Positions 17,402 to 24,926 of a DNA stretch of 64,000 bases are shown piece by piece. Within the stretch, counting starts at the first letter, position 1; every line of letters starts with the position of its first letter. A program made the position numbers and the translations under genes. Source of the DNA: Sphingomonas sp. BAUL-RG-20F-R05-02 (lineage in GTDB: Bacteria > Pseudomonadota > Alphaproteobacteria > Sphingomonadales > Sphingomonadaceae); NCBI RefSeq assembly GCF_022662305.1, contig NZ_JAKNQH010000001.1, forward strand, positions 434,001 through 498,000, given 5' to 3'. The notes beneath the pieces are model-generated. The model was not told where the DNA came from, did not search any database, and saw only the letters and a program-made list of their open reading frames with translations.

Positions 17402-18039
17402 GCTAGGGCAGGCAAAAGGTCGGCAAGGCCATCCAGCAACGCTTGTGTGATGCTTTGCGGGCTGGCTACGGCGTCGACAATCCGGAAGCGCTCCGGGTCG
17501 TTAGCTGCGAACCGCCGGAAAGCAGCGGCGACATCGGCGTGGAATTTGTCTCCCCGTGCGGCGAAGCGATCAGCCGCGGCACCATCGCGACTTTCCGCAC
17601 GGGCGCGGCCCTGTTCCACTGGCACCTCAAGGACGAAGGTACGATCAGGCAGCAGTCCGCCGGCGCCGAACGCGTGTAGCGCGAGGATTTCGGCATCGTC
17701 GATACCGCCGGCCAGCCCCTGATAGGCGCGGCTGCTGTCGAGATACCGGTCACAGATGACCCACGCGCCGGAGCGGATCGCGGGGGCAATGGTCTTCTCG
17801 ATATGATCGGCGCGCGCCGCGGCGAAGAGCAAGGCTTCGCTGCGTACGCTCCATCGACCCTGCGCGCCCTGCAGCAGCAGCGCGCGGATAGCCTCCGCGC
17901 CCTCGCTGCCGCCGGGTTCACGGGTGACGACCACCTCCAGGCCGCGCGCGCGCAGCTCCTCGGCGATCAATCGTGCCTGCGTTGACTTGCCAGCGCCCTC
18001 CCCGCCTTCGAGCGAGATGAAGCGTCCGCATGTGCTCAT
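17398..18039 (-). CDS. tmk: Thymidylate kinase
   Basis: A 213-residue kinase that phosphorylates dTMP to dTDP. It has the P-loop FISLEGGEGAGKSTQ (residues 7-21), the DR(Y/H) signature VICDRYLDSSRAYQG, the TREPGG motif, and a LID region. It begins with ATG at 18039, 4 nt after the dacA stop, and its stop overlaps the holB start (ATGA). It is full-length and unremarkable. Confidence 0.97.
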   Translation of the reverse strand: MSTCGRFISLEGGEGAGKSTQARLIAEELRARGLEVVVTREPGGSEGAEAIRALLLQGAQGRWSVRSEALLFAAARADHIEKTIAPAIRSGAWVICDRYLDSSRAYQGLAGGIDDAEILALHAFGAGGLLPDRTFVLEVPVEQGRARAESRDGAAADRFAARGDKFHADVAAAFRRFAANDPERFRIVDAVASPQSITQALLDGLADLLPALA

Positions 18040-18043
18040 GGTG

Positions 18044-19207
18044 TCAGGCGCCGAACAGGCCCATCAGCCCGGCCCAGACCCGACCGAAGAAACCCGCCTC
18101 GGCCACGTCGGTTGCGGCGACCAGCGGCAGCTTCTGTGCAGGCATATCGGGCGCGGTGACGATCAGATCGGCGATGTGCTGACCGGCCTTGATCGGCGCC
18201 TTGATCGGACCGTCATAGGAAACCTTCAGCGATATTTCCGAGCCGACGCCCGCCGGCAAAGTCGCGGTCAGGTTCGAGCCGGCGACCAGATCGACGTGAT
18301 TGGTGCTGCCGCCCTGCACCTCGGCGGTCTCGACCTTCTTGCCCTTCGCGACGATCGGTTTGGCCTGCCATGTGCGGAAGCCCCAGTTCATGAACTTGAC
18401 CGATTCGTCCGCGCGCTGGCCGTAAGTGCCGAGCCCGGCCAATACCATGACGAGACGGCGCCCGTTCTGGATCGCCGAGCCGGTGAAGCCGTAGCCCGCC
18501 TCCTCGGTATGACCGGTCTTCAGGCCATCGGCGCCGGCGACGCGGCCGAGCAGCGGATCGCGGTTATCCTGCTTGATCGCGGCGCCCGCGCCCAGCGTCT
18601 TGCCCCAGGTGAAATCGGGCCGCGAGTAGAAGCGTTTATAGAGGTCGGGGAAATTGGTGATCGTCGCCTTGGCCAACGTCGCGAGGTCGCGCGCGGTGAC
18701 GTAGGTCACGCCGCCATCGGGCCAACCGTTCGACGTACCGAAGTGGCTGTTCTTGAGGCCGATCTTCGCCGCCTCACGGTTCATCCGCTCGACGAACGCC
18801 GGTTCCGAACCCGAGATGCCCTCCGCCAGCACGACACAGGCATCGTTGCCCGACAGCGTTACGATACCGTACAGCAGATCGGCCACGCTGACCTTTTCGC
18901 CCGATGACAGGAACATGGTCGAGCCTTGCGAATGCCATTTGCGCCACGTTTCGGGCTGCATCTCGATCATCTGGTCGAGCTTGAGGTCGCCGCTCTTCAC
19001 GAGGCTGAACGCGACATAGACCGTCATCATCTTGGCGAGCGACGCCGGCGGCATGCGGCGATCGGCATCCTTCTGGTACAGGATCGAGCCGGACGACATA
19101 TCTTCCATATACGCAACCGGGGCGGGCGTATCGAACACCGGCGCGGCGGCAAGGACGGGCTGCACCGCGACGAGCGCGATGACGGAAGCGGCGATCAGTT
19201 TCTTCAT
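18044..19207 (-). CDS. dacA: D-alanyl-D-alanine carboxypeptidase (DacA/PBP5-like)
   Basis: A 387-residue periplasmic penicillin-binding protein that trims the terminal D-Ala of peptidoglycan stem peptides. A signal peptide (residues 1-20; cleavage near VLAAAP) precedes the S11 peptidase domain with catalytic S56LAK59, the SGN motif (LSGNDACVVLAEG) and KTG in LKTGHTEEAGYGF. A PBP5-type C-terminal beta domain follows, ending in an amphipathic FFGRVWAGLMGLFGA that probably anchors the protein at the membrane surface. The SPOR protein gene precedes it by 25 nt. Confidence 0.95.
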   Translation of the reverse strand: MKKLIAASVIALVAVQPVLAAAPVFDTPAPVAYMEDMSSGSILYQKDADRRMPPASLAKMMTVYVAFSLVKSGDLKLDQMIEMQPETWRKWHSQGSTMFLSSGEKVSVADLLYGIVTLSGNDACVVLAEGISGSEPAFVERMNREAAKIGLKNSHFGTSNGWPDGGVTYVTARDLATLAKATITNFPDLYKRFYSRPDFTWGKTLGAGAAIKQDNRDPLLGRVAGADGLKTGHTEEAGYGFTGSAIQNGRRLVMVLAGLGTYGQRADESVKFMNWGFRTWQAKPIVAKGKKVETAEVQGGSTNHVDLVAGSNLTATLPAGVGSEISLKVSYDGPIKAPIKAGQHIADLIVTAPDMPAQKLPLVAATDVAEAGFFGRVWAGLMGLFGA

Positions 19208-19232
19208 GGGACGGTCCTGTTACGCTGGAAGT

Positions 19233-20177
19233 CTAGTCGGTGTGCGCGACACGCGCGTCGCGATAGCCGCGCCGCGCCGCGCCGTCACGCGCGCGATTGG
19301 CCGATGCGAGATCGCCGTAAGGCCCAAGCTGCACGCGGTACAGCCCACCACCGCCGACGACCCGCCCGCCCAGCGTCCGGGCGAGCTGGTTGGCACGTGC
19401 GGCGGCCGAGAGCGCCGCGACCTGCACGATGTAGCCGGAGCGCAGCACCGGGGCCGCCGCACGCGGCGCCGCCCGCGCCGCACGTGTCGACGGTACCGGA
19501 TCGCGAGGGGTTGGATTGGTTGCACTTGCCCGAAGTGGCGATCGGCCGACGGCGCGCGGTGCCACCGGCGCAGGCGCGACCTCATCCACCTGCGGTTGAG
19601 ACTGGTCGCGCTTCGGCGGGAGGTGCACGGGTGCAGACGCCATCGCTTGCGGTACGCGCTTGCGCAACGCCTTGAGCAGAACCTCGGGCGCGTCGATGCG
19701 CGCCGAAGCCGGAGCGCCAGCGCGAAGCGCGGTCTGGTCCTGCGGGCTCGGCAGGGCGGCGCGTACACGAACGCCCACGCCGGGCGCGATACCGAGCGCG
19801 TGGAACGCACCTTCCGACAACAACACGACGCCGCCAGGCGCCTGACTGGCCGCGACCATTGCGAGGACAGTGCGCCCGCCGCCAAGTTCGGTCAGTTCGA
19901 CGAAGTTGCCCGGGGCCGCGCCCGCCGCCGCGACCGAGATGCCTCGTGCCCCGCCGTCATCCGGCTGCGCCACCGCGACCGTATCGAACACCTGCCCGCC
20001 TGAAGTCGCGCGCGGTCCGGCGCCCTGCGGCATGTCCGGCGGCAGCGCATCCTGAACGGGTGGCGCGGGTTGCACCGGCTGTGACCAGCCCGCGCGCGGC
20101 GTGTCTGCGGGCGCGGCCGGGGCATGGTGGCGATCCGCACTACCGAGAACGGCCGACACGGCGATCAGCAACAGCAT
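19233..20177 (-). CDS. SPOR-domain protein with degenerate RlpA-like domain
   Basis: A 314-residue exported protein. From ATG 20177 (overlapping the MltB-like stop as TGATG) it begins with a hydrophobic signal segment. Residues about 55-140 resemble the double-psi beta-barrel of RlpA: VFDTVAVA, then GNFVELTELGGGRTVLAMV and LLSEGAFHALGI match RlpA's VRVTNLxNGR and IDLSxAAAxxLG. The catalytic DRGP segment is replaced by AASQAPGG, so lytic activity is doubtful. After a Pro/Ala/Arg-rich linker comes a C-terminal SPOR domain (GYIVQVAALSAAARANQLAR and LYRVQLGPYGDLASANRARD), which binds denuded septal glycan. It sits between an MltB-like transglycosylase and dacA, suggesting a role in septal wall remodelling. 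A TTG start at 20234 would lengthen the signal segment. Confidence 0.85.
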   Translation of the reverse strand: MLLLIAVSAVLGSADRHHAPAAPADTPRAGWSQPVQPAPPVQDALPPDMPQGAGPRATSGGQVFDTVAVAQPDDGGARGISVAAAGAAPGNFVELTELGGGRTVLAMVAASQAPGGVVLLSEGAFHALGIAPGVGVRVRAALPSPQDQTALRAGAPASARIDAPEVLLKALRKRVPQAMASAPVHLPPKRDQSQPQVDEVAPAPVAPRAVGRSPLRASATNPTPRDPVPSTRAARAAPRAAAPVLRSGYIVQVAALSAAARANQLARTLGGRVVGGGGLYRVQLGPYGDLASANRARDGAARRGYRDARVAHTD

Positions 20178-21220
20178 CACTGCGCAACCGCATCGGAGAG
20201 CAGCCCGACCGATAACGCGTAGAAGTTCGAGCAATTGTAATCGAGGATCACGCGGTAATTCCCGGTCAGGAGATAAGCGGTGTTGCCGGCGCCGTCGGGT
20301 TCGATCAAGGTGGCGAGCACGTTATCCGGCGGCCATGAGCGGCTCTGCGACGTAATGCCAAGCGCGCGCCACTCCGCCATCGTCTTCCAGCCGCTATGCC
20401 GCTGGAACACACGTGGGCAACGCGGGCTGACCATGCGATTGACCACTTGCGACCGATCGAACCCCGCCGGCACGTTCACCGCCACGCCCCAGGGCTGACC
20501 ACGCCGCCAGCCGGCATTGACGAAGTAATTGCCGATCGAGGCGAGCGTGTCGGCATCGCTTGTCCAGATATCCGCCCGCCCGTCACCGTCACCATCGCGC
20601 GCGAGCCGATTGTAGACAGACGGCAGGAATTGCGGTCCGCCGGTGGCGCCGGCCCAGCTTCCCACCAGCTTGGAACGCGGCACGCCGTTATCGATCATCT
20701 TCAGCGCGCCGATGAACTCTTCCGTGAACAGCGCACGACGGCGCCCTTCAAACGCTAGCGATGCCAGCGCACGTGGCAGATCGAAGCCGCCCATCACCAC
20801 GCCGTAATTGGTTTCGTTACCCCAAATCGCCACCATGATCGATTCGGGCACGCCCGTCTCATCTTCAATCTTGCGCAGCCGCCACCGCTGCGCCTGATAG
20901 GCGGCGCGGCCACGGCTGATCCGCTGCGCATCGACGTGGGCGATCCGGTACGGCGCATAGGGCGGCACCGCCGTACTGGCGGGATTTCCTGGTTGCTGAC
21001 GATCAAGATCGATCACGCGCTGATTTAACGTCAGACTCGGCAGCACCGCATCGAGCGTCCGCTCCGATACGCCTTCCGAACGTGCCTGCACACGCAACTG
21101 CGCGAGAAAGCTCTGAAAGCTGGAGTCGTCCTGGGCGTGTGCCGGCGCCACCGGCATCCCGCAGCCAAGCAGCGCCAACGCCGCGCCCAAGATCGTCAAG
21201 GTTTTTGGTAAGCCCCACAT
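20177..21220 (-). CDS. Lytic murein transglycosylase (MltB/SLT2 family)
   Basis: A 347-residue enzyme that cleaves the MurNAc-GlcNAc bond with 1,6-anhydro product formation. The N-terminus (from ATG 21220) contains LGAALALLGCG, a plausible lipobox, so it may be a lipoprotein; signal-peptidase I cleavage after APAHA is the alternative. The SLT2 catalytic Glu lies in AIWGNETNYGVVMG, followed by FDLPRALASLAF, GSWAGATGGPQFLPSVY and DIWTSDADTLASIGNYF, all typical of MltB-like proteins. A C-terminal segment ending in YNCSNFYALSVGLLSDAV matches the family end. Its stop overlaps the SPOR protein start, so the two are coupled. Confidence 0.92.
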   Translation of the reverse strand: MWGLPKTLTILGAALALLGCGMPVAPAHAQDDSSFQSFLAQLRVQARSEGVSERTLDAVLPSLTLNQRVIDLDRQQPGNPASTAVPPYAPYRIAHVDAQRISRGRAAYQAQRWRLRKIEDETGVPESIMVAIWGNETNYGVVMGGFDLPRALASLAFEGRRRALFTEEFIGALKMIDNGVPRSKLVGSWAGATGGPQFLPSVYNRLARDGDGDGRADIWTSDADTLASIGNYFVNAGWRRGQPWGVAVNVPAGFDRSQVVNRMVSPRCPRVFQRHSGWKTMAEWRALGITSQSRSWPPDNVLATLIEPDGAGNTAYLLTGNYRVILDYNCSNFYALSVGLLSDAVAQ

Positions 21221-21384
21221 GCGGCGACACTGGCACAAGCCCACGCCGACATGAACCCCCAAAGACCGCACCTCTTGCACAAATTGCCGTTCTCGACGTA
21301 AGCGGGCGCAGGCGGTTCGCAGTTGATCGGACGACGTTGGGGGCCGCCTCATGCGTGTCTGACCCGGCAGGTCGGCTGTGGTAT

Positions 21385-21474
21385 GGAAGAGTGTCCGAGT
21401 GGTTTAAGGAACCGGTCTTGAAAACCGGCGAGCGGGCAACCGTTCCGTGGGTTCGAATCCCACCTCTTCCGCCA
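21385..21474 (+). tRNA. tRNA-Ser(UGA)
   Basis: A 90-nt class II tRNA. The acceptor GGAAGAG pairs with CTCTTCC, followed by discriminator G and an encoded CCA at 21472-21474. The anticodon stem CCGGT/ACCGG encloses loop CTTGAAA with anticodon TGA at 21419-21421. The long variable arm (GCGGGCAACCG region) and the TTCGAAT T-loop fit tRNA-Ser. Confidence 0.97.
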
Positions 21475-21592
21475 GCCGTATGGTATCGCGTCACGGCAGC
21501 ACCAAAGAGCCACCTAACTCGGTGCCGCACGCACACCTGACCACACGGCGAGAGCTTCCCTATCCGCCAGGATTGTCGCAACAATCCCCACA

Positions 21593-22048
21593 ATGGACCG
21601 TTCGCGAATCGACACACTTACATCACGCCAGCGCGAGGCGCTGAGGCTTCTGGCTGCCCCGATGCGGCCCAAGGAAGTGGCCGCCGCCATGGGGCTTTCT
21701 CCGCGAACGGTGGAGGATCACCTCGCGGAGGCGACCCGTCGGATCGGCGCCGGCAGCTCGCTGGAAGCTGCGCGGCTGCTCGCGGAGCACGAGCGCGGGA
21801 CACCGGGAAATCTACGGACGGGTGAAAACCGGATAGAAATACAGGAGGTCGAGCCGGCAGTGTCGCCCTTGCCGGTGAAGTCTGAACCGGCTTCGCAGGG
21901 ACGGCTGATAACACTGGGCCTATGGCAACGATCGGCGTTGATTTTCGGTCTGACCATAGGACTCATCTTCTCGGTCTTCATTCTGATCGCAGGTGGAGAA
22001 AGCGTCGCCCGCGTACTCAGGAGCGAAAGTTCAGCACCGCACCGCTAA
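21593..22048 (+). CDS. Tail-anchored LuxR-type helix-turn-helix regulator
   Basis: A 151-residue protein with an N-terminal LuxR/GerE helix-turn-helix (about residues 6-62; LTSRQREALRLLA and AAAMGLSPRTVEDHLAEA). There is no receiver or ligand domain in front. After a polar linker, residues about 112-135 form one strongly hydrophobic helix (SALIFGLTIGLIFSVFILIA). The DNA-binding domain would therefore be tethered to the inner membrane with the short C-terminus outside. ATG at 21593 lacks an obvious ribosome-binding site. It opens a run of four small genes on the plus strand. The target and signal are unknown. Confidence 0.8.
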   Translation: MDRSRIDTLTSRQREALRLLAAPMRPKEVAAAMGLSPRTVEDHLAEATRRIGAGSSLEAARLLAEHERGTPGNLRTGENRIEIQEVEPAVSPLPVKSEPASQGRLITLGLWQRSALIFGLTIGLIFSVFILIAGGESVARVLRSESSAPHR

Positions 22049-22089
22049 CGCAGTCGCGCCGGTTTCCAACCGCGCGGCGGGGAGAAACC

Positions 22090-22443
22090 ATGTCCAAGCT
22101 TAATGACCGCCTGCATGTCGGGCAAAAGATCGCGCCGCCGCTCCGTGCACTTGAAGGGGACTTCGAGTCCGCTTTCGCCAATGCCGGACGTTTGATGACC
22201 GCCATCGGTGAAGGTCGCCTGAAGGCACGGGCGCCGTTCGGCGTCGGTGTAAAGGCGATCGAACAGATCAACCTGTGCCTTAACTCGATGGTCGACGCAG
22301 CCAAGTCGATCGACGCACTGCATATCTCGCTTGACGAACTTCGCGCTGACTTCGGTCTGCCGGCAACCGCCTTCGGCGACTACGGGGACAAACCCTCGGC
22401 AACGCCAGTTGAAGATTCGCGATCGCTCCGGATCGCCAGTTAA
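22090..22443 (+). CDS. Small soluble protein, unknown
   Basis: A 117-residue protein of unrecognised family. It appears helical and acidic to neutral (LRALEGDFESAFANAGRLMTAIGEGRLKARAPFGVGVKAI), without membrane segments or cysteine clusters beyond one Cys. ATG at 22090 has a good GGGGAGA ribosome-binding site. It follows the LuxR-type gene by 41 nt and precedes a membrane protein by 26 nt, so it probably belongs to the same transcription unit. Confidence 0.65.
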   Translation: MSKLNDRLHVGQKIAPPLRALEGDFESAFANAGRLMTAIGEGRLKARAPFGVGVKAIEQINLCLNSMVDAAKSIDALHISLDELRADFGLPATAFGDYGDKPSATPVEDSRSLRIAS

Positions 22444-22469
22444 CAAACCCAATCTTGCGACAGGTGGAT

Positions 22470-22916
22470 ATGCACGCTCTCGAAATGTTCGATCTTTGGG
22501 TGATCGTGTGCATCGTGCCGCCGCTCTGGAAGGGCGGCGGACCCGAGCGAATTGCGGCTGTGTCGATCGGTATTGCGGCACTCGCGACAAAAGTGTCGGT
22601 CGAAGGCTTCCAGTTGAGCTACCGCACGGCAAGTCCGGTCGTGGTCCTGTTGGACATCGCTTTAGCGGCCGCTCTTATCTGCCTTGCTATGAAAGCAAAC
22701 CGCATCTGGACCATGCTCCTTGCCTCGCTACAGATGTGTGTCGTGTTGGCGCACATCGCGAAGCTGGCGATCACTCAACTTGATCCGCTCGCGTACTACG
22801 TCATCTTGACGAAGTGGGCGTATGTCACCGCCGCTCTGCCAGCTGTTGGGGCGATCCGCCACCAGCTGCGTCTGCGTTCTTTCAAGGTAGATCAATCATG
22901 GTCACCGTCACGATGA
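22470..22916 (+). CDS. Small integral membrane protein, unknown
   Basis: A 148-residue protein with about four hydrophobic segments (near residues 6-22, 28-45, 58-73 and 80-100), probably an inner-membrane protein. I recognise no family. ATG at 22470 is preceded by AGGTGG at 22462-22467. Its 3' end overlaps the following winged-helix gene by 19 nt, which argues for co-expression with it. Confidence 0.65.
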   Translation: MHALEMFDLWVIVCIVPPLWKGGGPERIAAVSIGIAALATKVSVEGFQLSYRTASPVVVLLDIALAAALICLAMKANRIWTMLLASLQMCVVLAHIAKLAITQLDPLAYYVILTKWAYVTAALPAVGAIRHQLRLRSFKVDQSWSPSR

Positions 22917-23389
22917 GTATTCATGAAGCACTTGCGCGCGTTGAGGCGGCGACCCGCGACCTCAGCCTGCAGTTTGCCGACGAGCAGCGGCGACGTGGCG
23001 AGCCGATCGTCCCCGAGCTGCCCCGCACGGATGCGGAACGCGCCCTCGCCTCCGCAAAGCGGGTGGCACGCGCGCGGCGGCGACGTGACACCGAACTGGC
23101 GGAAGTCGCCGACCTGTTCCGCGACCCAGCGTGGGATCTTCTCCTGGACCTGTTCATAACCGGAGAGGAGCGTGGCGATGTATCAATCACCAGCGTCTGC
23201 GTTGGCGCGACGGTACCGGGTTCAACGGGCTTGCGCCATCTTGCGGCGTTACAGCAGCGCGGGTTCGTGAACGTCCGCGCGGATCCCACAGACCGCCGCC
23301 GGCGCAACATCCGGCTGGAAGATAGTGTCCGGCAACGGCTGATCCGATATTTCTCCGGACCGGAGTTTCAGGCTCGGCCATTCTCGTGA
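22898..23389 (+). CDS. Winged-helix (MarR-like) DNA-binding protein
   Basis: A 163-residue protein. The N-terminal half is charged and helical (VEAATRDLSLQFADEQRRR, then SAKRVARARRRRD). The C-terminal half, about residues 75-155, looks like a winged-helix domain: PAWDLLLDLFITGEERGDV, STGLRHLAALQQRGFVNVR for the recognition helix, and the wing-like DPTDRRRRNIRLED typical of MarR-family proteins. ATG at 22898 follows AAGGTAG and lies inside the end of the membrane-protein gene; ATG at 22913 is possible. It may regulate its neighbours. Confidence 0.7.
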   Translation: MVTVTMSIHEALARVEAATRDLSLQFADEQRRRGEPIVPELPRTDAERALASAKRVARARRRRDTELAEVADLFRDPAWDLLLDLFITGEERGDVSITSVCVGATVPGSTGLRHLAALQQRGFVNVRADPTDRRRRNIRLEDSVRQRLIRYFSGPEFQARPFS

Positions 23390-23425
23390 ATAGCACGTAA
23401 GGTGCATGCGAGGGTTGCGGCAGCG

Positions 23426-24823
23426 TCAGTCCTGATTTTCGTAGGCGAGTTGCAGAACGCCCCAATGGCGACTCTCAACCCAGATCGAGGCAATCACCTG
23501 CTTCAGCAACACCACGCCTCCCTTGGTAAGCGGGCGCCGGTACGCCTTCAGGCAGAACGGCGTCTCGGTGCGGACCTGGATACGGGTTTCCGGATAGCTG
23601 TAGATCAGGCCGGCGCGCGAATATTCCTGGTTCCAGGTCGGATCGTTCGGCCGCTGGGCGAGCGATCGTTCCGGCATCGCGACCGCTCCGAAACAGTTCC
23701 GGTCGGTAAAGCTCATGCCGAAGAAGCCCGGCAACTGACGCGCATGCTCCTGATGCGGTCTCGCCAGCCGGGTCAGCAGCGGTTGCGCGGGGTGCGTAAA
23801 CAACGGTGGGTTGCTGTTCGCTACCGGGGCGTAGCTATCGCTTAGTATCGTTCCAAGCGCGATCTCTCCCGATGTGACGGCTGCGGCAAGCCCCTCTCCG
23901 ACGGAACGCGCGACATCCAGACCGAAGCGGATGTAGGGAGAATCGGGCATCTCCGACCCGCTCTCCGCCAGCATCTGAAGCAACGCATTGGTATCGTCGC
24001 TCACGCCGGAGACCCGCGTGGAAAGCTGCTGGAGTCCGGCCGCGTTCTGCGAGGAGGCGCTGGTCAGCGCAACCAGACCCGCGCGGACGCGGTCGACCGC
24101 CTGAACCATCGATTCGACCCGCTCTGCAACGCTGTCGCTATTACGTTCCAGCCCCAGCATCAGCGATCTCAGATGATCGACCAGCGCCTCAATCCCTTGC
24201 GCGCTGCGATGTGCGGACTGCGCCTTGGCCACGCCCTGCCCGATCCGCTCCAGCATGCCGCCGGCTTCCTGGGTCAGTTTGGTGATCGACTGCTCAATCC
24301 GCTTGGTAGCGGATGCGGTTTCGCCCGCCAGCTTTTTCACCTCGCTCGCGACTACGCCAAAGCCGAGGCCCGCGTCGCCCGCTCGCGCGGCTTCGATCGT
24401 CGCGTTGAGGGCAAGAAGATTGGTCTGCTTGGCGATGACGTTGATGCTGGCGCTGATGTAGCCGACTTCGTTCAAGGCATCGTTGAACGAGCCGAGCCCA
24501 TCGTGAATGCGGCTGACCTGTCCAATCAGATCCACCACGTCGCCGGTTGCGGTGCCGAGTTGCGCTGTCGAATCCTTGATGACAATCTTCGCAGCCGCGG
24601 TGTCATTACGCGCCTCGCGGGCGGCTGCCGCGACGTCATCGACGTCCCCGGACAGGATGTTCGCATCCTGTCCGACGTTGTCGATCGTCGCTGCCTGCGC
24701 TGTCACCCGTTCGGCAAGCGCCGCGATATCGGCTTGCAAGTCGAGTGTACGGATGCCCAGCTCGCCCGACATGCGCGCGGCCTGCTTGATCGTTGTCTCG
24801 GTTACATCGGCACGGATGGTCAT
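23426..24823 (-). CDS. Soluble methyl-accepting chemotaxis-like protein with C-terminal sensor region
   Basis: A 465-residue protein with no transmembrane segment. The MCP signalling hairpin occupies about residues 60-200 and is well conserved at the tip ([22 protein letters not shown] and [17 protein letters not shown]). A long coiled coil continues to about residue 290. The last 170 residues (from [20 protein letters not shown]) form a separate globular region that may be a Cache/PAS-like sensor, placed after rather than before the signalling domain. No chemotaxis genes lie nearby. ATG at 24823 was preferred over TTG at 24847. The input and the partner kinase are unknown. Confidence 0.82.
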   Translation of the reverse strand: MTIRADVTETTIKQAARMSGELGIRTLDLQADIAALAERVTAQAATIDNVGQDANILSGDVDDVAAAAREARNDTAAAKIVIKDSTAQLGTATGDVVDLIGQVSRIHDGLGSFNDALNEVGYISASINVIAKQTNLLALNATIEAARAGDAGLGFGVVASEVKKLAGETASATKRIEQSITKLTQEAGGMLERIGQGVAKAQSAHRSAQGIEALVDHLRSLMLGLERNSDSVAERVESMVQAVDRVRAGLVALTSASSQNAAGLQQLSTRVSGVSDDTNALLQMLAESGSEMPDSPYIRFGLDVARSVGEGLAAAVTSGEIALGTILSDSYAPVANSNPPLFTHPAQPLLTRLARPHQEHARQLPGFFGMSFTDRNCFGAVAMPERSLAQRPNDPTWNQEYSRAGLIYSYPETRIQVRTETPFCLKAYRRPLTKGGVVLLKQVIASIWVESRHWGVLQLAYENQD

Positions 24824-24867
24824 GACCCATTGCCTAGCCTCGATCAACTAAGATGACCTTAAGCAGG

Positions 24868-24901
24868 CGCGCGGATGTCCCGTAGCAAGGGCATCCGCGC
24901 G
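24868..24901 (-). terminator. Hairpin between molybdenum hydroxylase operon and chemoreceptor gene
   Basis: CGCGCGGATGTCCC (24868-24881) pairs with GGGCATCCGCGCG (24889-24901) around a 7-nt loop with one bulge. It lies 26 nt beyond the stop of the minus-strand hydroxylase operon, before the next minus-strand gene. The minus-side U-tract is weak (CTGCTTAA), so termination strength is uncertain. Confidence 0.55.
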
Positions 24902-24926
24902 TTTCCGTGTGGCCGTTGCGATCGGG

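Noticed and set aside
20178-20234. TTG start at 20234 for the SPOR protein
   Set aside because: ATG at 20177 forms a TGATG overlap with the upstream gene and gives an adequate hydrophobic signal; kept only as an alternative.
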